Positions 54,649 through 56,708 of a stretch of 56,708 nt of DNA are shown in pieces. The notes beneath the pieces are model-generated. The model worked only from the letters and a program-made list of their open reading frames with translations. It was not told where the DNA came from and did not search any database. The position numbers were made by a program, and so were the translations under genes. The stretch comes from Veillonella sp. AM51-8BH (GTDB lineage Bacteria; Bacillota; Negativicutes; Veillonellales; Veillonellaceae): NCBI RefSeq assembly GCF_003463825.1, contig NZ_QSDY01000007.1, positions 1-56,708 of the forward strand, in the 5' to 3' direction. Each line of letters starts with the position of its first letter. The first letter of the stretch is position 1.

Positions 54649-55373
54649 TTCTTATCAGTCCCCAACGCTTTAAGTGCTTTTACCTCTCTAATAGTAAGTT
54701 GACGAGAAGCTCCACGTTTTACACCGCCCAATGTGAGACCTGCATAAGCAATGCGTTTTAAATTATGGATGCGGTAACCAAAGTGTTCAAACATACGACG
54801 AACTTGGCGATTACGACCTTCATGGATGGTAATCTCTACTTCATGAACGCCGTTATGATCGTCAAAACCTAAATCTACAATTGTAGCAGGTGCTGTCATT
54901 CCGTCTTCAAGTTTAACGCCATTGGCTATGACTTGTAAATCTTCATCACGAACGCGACCTTTGATGCGCACTTCATAGGTTTTTTCTACACCTTTAGATG
55001 GATGTGTTAAATTTTGTGCTAATTCACCATCATTGGTAAGTAATAATAAACCTTCAGTATATAAATCAAGACGACCAATAGGATAAATGCGTTTAGATTC
55101 GTTTTTGATATAATCTAAAACAGTTTCTCGACCTTGAGGGTCAGATACAGATGTAATGACGCCCTTTGGCTTATTTAATAAATAATATACAGGTTTTTCT
55201 TGCGCCAATAATTGGCCATTAACCTTAACCTTATCTTTTTGAGGGTCAATTTTAACGCCCAGTTCAGTTACCTTGCGGCCATTAACCTGAACTTTCCCCT
55301 CCGTAATTAATTCTTCTGCCTTACGTCGTGATGCAACACCACAACTAGCAATAAATTTTTGTAATCGTTCCAT
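54645..55373 (-). CDS. rluB: 23S rRNA pseudouridine synthase RluB
   Basis: RluB converts U2605 of 23S rRNA to pseudouridine. An N-terminal S4 RNA-binding domain (ERLQKFIASCGVASRRKAEELI) is followed by the synthase core with catalytic aspartate in PIGRLDLYTEGLLLLTNDG. The ATG at 55373 with AAGGA upstream gives 242 residues and places the start 1 bp after the scpB stop; a longer frame overlapping scpB was rejected. The scpA-scpB-rluB order is standard in Firmicutes. Confidence 0.95.
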   Translation of the reverse strand: MERLQKFIASCGVASRRKAEELITEGKVQVNGRKVTELGVKIDPQKDKVKVNGQLLAQEKPVYYLLNKPKGVITSVSDPQGRETVLDYIKNESKRIYPIGRLDLYTEGLLLLTNDGELAQNLTHPSKGVEKTYEVRIKGRVRDEDLQVIANGVKLEDGMTAPATIVDLGFDDHNGVHEVEITIHEGRNRQVRRMFEHFGYRIHNLKRIAYAGLTLGGVKRGASRQLTIREVKALKALGTDKK

Positions 55374-55374
55374 A

Positions 55375-55884
55375 TTATCCTTCTGTTTCCAAAACTTCTT
55401 GATGTAAAGCTTCAATAGATTCTACACCAGCACTTCTTAAAAACTCGTCGGTGGTACCATAAAGAATAGGTCTTCCTACAGTGTCTTTATGACCTAGCTC
55501 AGCAATAAGAGATCGAGTGAGTAATTGTTTAATAATCTTATCGCTATTTACACCGCGGATTTCTTCAATTTCAGCTTTAGTTATAGGTTGTTTATAGGCT
55601 ATAACAGCTAATGTTTCCATCGCTGCATTAGATAATTTATCTTCTCGCTTACGTATATGACCTACATAATCAGCGCTTTCCATAGCGCTAACTAACTCAA
55701 CACCAGCCCCTGATACTCTCAATCGGATACCTCGATTTTGGTCTTCAAGCTCACGTTGTAATGTGTCTATATAGTCCTGTACTTCCTCTGTTGAAAGTCC
55801 AAATAATTCTCCAAGCATATCTATTGATATAGGCTTTGCCGATGAAAACAATACGGCCTCTAAATGCATTGTTGGTAAGCTCAT
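55375..55884 (-). CDS. scpB: segregation and condensation protein ScpB
   Basis: ScpB is a kleisin-partner of the SMC-ScpA condensin that organises replicated origins. The winged-helix pair is recognisable in LEAVLFSSAKPIS and ETLAVIAYKQPITKAEIEEIRG, the latter a family hallmark. Length 169 is normal. It follows scpA by 12 bp. Confidence 0.95.
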   Translation of the reverse strand: MSLPTMHLEAVLFSSAKPISIDMLGELFGLSTEEVQDYIDTLQRELEDQNRGIRLRVSGAGVELVSAMESADYVGHIRKREDKLSNAAMETLAVIAYKQPITKAEIEEIRGVNSDKIIKQLLTRSLIAELGHKDTVGRPILYGTTDEFLRSAGVESIEALHQEVLETEG

Positions 55885-55896
55885 ATAGCCCCCTTT

Positions 55897-56622
55897 CTAT
55901 ACGGTACCTTCTAAGGCTGCAGTGAATACAATATCATCCTCTTCATAGCTCATTTCCATAATTTGTTGTTTCAACAATTCTAAAACAGCCATAAAGATCG
56001 TTACCATTCCACTCTTTGTTTCAATTGCCACTAATAACTCTCTAAAGTGTAAACTTTCACCACGACGTATACGACTAGATAAAGACAGAATCATATCTTC
56101 TAAGCTATAACTGTCTTTTTCAACCTTTACTTCACGAATAGGTTCCTCTTCAGGTAATTCCTTAGCTCGCTTCAAGGTTTGATAAAAAATCTCGTATAAT
56201 TGGGAAAGTTCTAAATTATATACATTATCTAATCCAAGTACGCTTGTTTCTTCAGGTCTACTAAATATATTGGCAGAAACAGCTGTACGCTCCATTAATA
56301 GAGCTGTAAAATCCTTGATTTTCTTAAACTCTACTAATTTTGCTACCAATTCATCACGTGGATCCTCAGCTTCATCTGGCTCAGGTTCAGCTTTAGGCAG
56401 TAACATACGCGATTTAATCTGCAATAAGGTAGATGCCATTACAAGAAACTCACTACTATAATGAATATCAAAGTGATTCCAATTATCTAAATATTCCAAG
56501 TATTGGCTCGTAATTTCAACGATAGGAATATCGGTGATTTCTATTTTATGTTTTTCAATGAGATGTAAAAGCAAGTCTAAAGGACCTTCAAAAACATCTA
56601 ACTTATAATTATAATCTCCCAT
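55897..56622 (-). CDS. scpA: segregation and condensation protein ScpA
   Basis: ScpA is the kleisin that bridges the SMC heads. The N-terminus has the family pattern YKLDVFEGPLDLLLHLIEK, followed by SEFLVMASTLLQIKSRMLLP. The C-terminal winged helix carries FLAVLELLKQ-like FMAVLELLKQQ. The ATG at 56622 was preferred to an in-frame TTG three codons earlier, giving 241 residues. It is the first gene of its operon in this window. Confidence 0.95.
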   Translation of the reverse strand: MGDYNYKLDVFEGPLDLLLHLIEKHKIEITDIPIVEITSQYLEYLDNWNHFDIHYSSEFLVMASTLLQIKSRMLLPKAEPEPDEAEDPRDELVAKLVEFKKIKDFTALLMERTAVSANIFSRPEETSVLGLDNVYNLELSQLYEIFYQTLKRAKELPEEEPIREVKVEKDSYSLEDMILSLSSRIRRGESLHFRELLVAIETKSGMVTIFMAVLELLKQQIMEMSYEEDDIVFTAALEGTV

Positions 56623-56659
56623 AAACCCCAATCCTTAGAAAATATACTTTAACTATATA

Positions 56660-56689
56660 ATTATAAAGCATTTATAGTAGTACTTTCAA
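56660..56689 (-). promoter_or_regulatory. predicted promoter of the scpA operon
   Basis: Minus-strand TTGAAA (56684-56689) and TATAAT (56660-56665) are 18 bp apart, about 40 bp before the scpA ATG. The remaining bases to the window edge are A/T-rich with no gene. Confidence 0.65.
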
Positions 56690-56708
56690 ATAATTGTTTT
56701 TTTTTTAC

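Overview
The window is low-GC DNA of a Firmicutes-type bacterium with a diderm Negativicutes flavour, most likely a Veillonella. Support comes from the gene orders rpsB-tsf-pyrH-frr-uppS-cdsA-dxr-rseP-ispG-proS and yicC-remA-gmk-rpoZ-coaBC-metK-priA-def-fmt-rsmB-rlmN-stp-prkC-rsgA-rpe, from an IspH-ribosomal protein S1 fusion, and from the absence of sporulation genes between them. The genus is inferred from protein style and gene order and was not searched. Almost everything is a core housekeeping gene on the minus strand; only rqcH is on the plus strand.

Layout, read in transcription order from high to low coordinates. (1) 56.7-50.2 kb: scpA-scpB-rluB-flavoprotein-cmk-plsC-ispH/S1, ending at a strong terminator. 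(2) 50.1-45.6 kb: der-plsY-gpsA-rsmD-coaD-coiled-coil gene. (3) 45.56-43.84 kb: a 1725-bp mobile element with 25-bp inverted repeats and an exact 8-bp target duplication, carrying an IS1595-type transposase and the lincosamide resistance gene lnu(C); it matches the MTnSag1 architecture. (4) 43.8-42.1 kb: rqcH on the plus strand. (5) 41.9-25.9 kb: yicC through rpe, with a SAM-I riboswitch in front of metK. (6) 25.8-15.9 kb: rpsB through proS, covering translation factors, the MEP isoprenoid pathway, undecaprenyl-PP and CDP-diglyceride synthesis. (7) 15.9-5.1 kb: PHP phosphatase, P-loop/Asp23 protein, miaB, mutS, mutL, an RsmJ-like methyltransferase, miaA and a PLP lyase. (8) 5.0-0.2 kb: mnmA with a structured leader, lepA, hemW and a small sirohaem protein.

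Two things stand out. First, the lnu(C) element sits exactly between the stop codon of the minus-strand der-coaD operon and a terminator shared with rqcH. The resistance gene points the same way as the operon, so it can be read both from its own promoter and by read-through. Second, seven genes (mutS, miaB, proS, rpe, def, der and an HI0933-type flavoprotein) carry a total of nine single-base indels. Correcting each restores a full-length protein with normal operon spacing. Because proS, def and der are normally essential, sequencing or assembly error is the best explanation. A mutator strain (mutS itself is hit twice) is the less likely alternative.

No CRISPR array, tRNA, rRNA or phage region was seen. 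The least explained pieces are the repeat-hairpin leader of mnmA, an 83-codon gene overlapping frr and uppS, and a possible SulP/STAS remnant beside metK.
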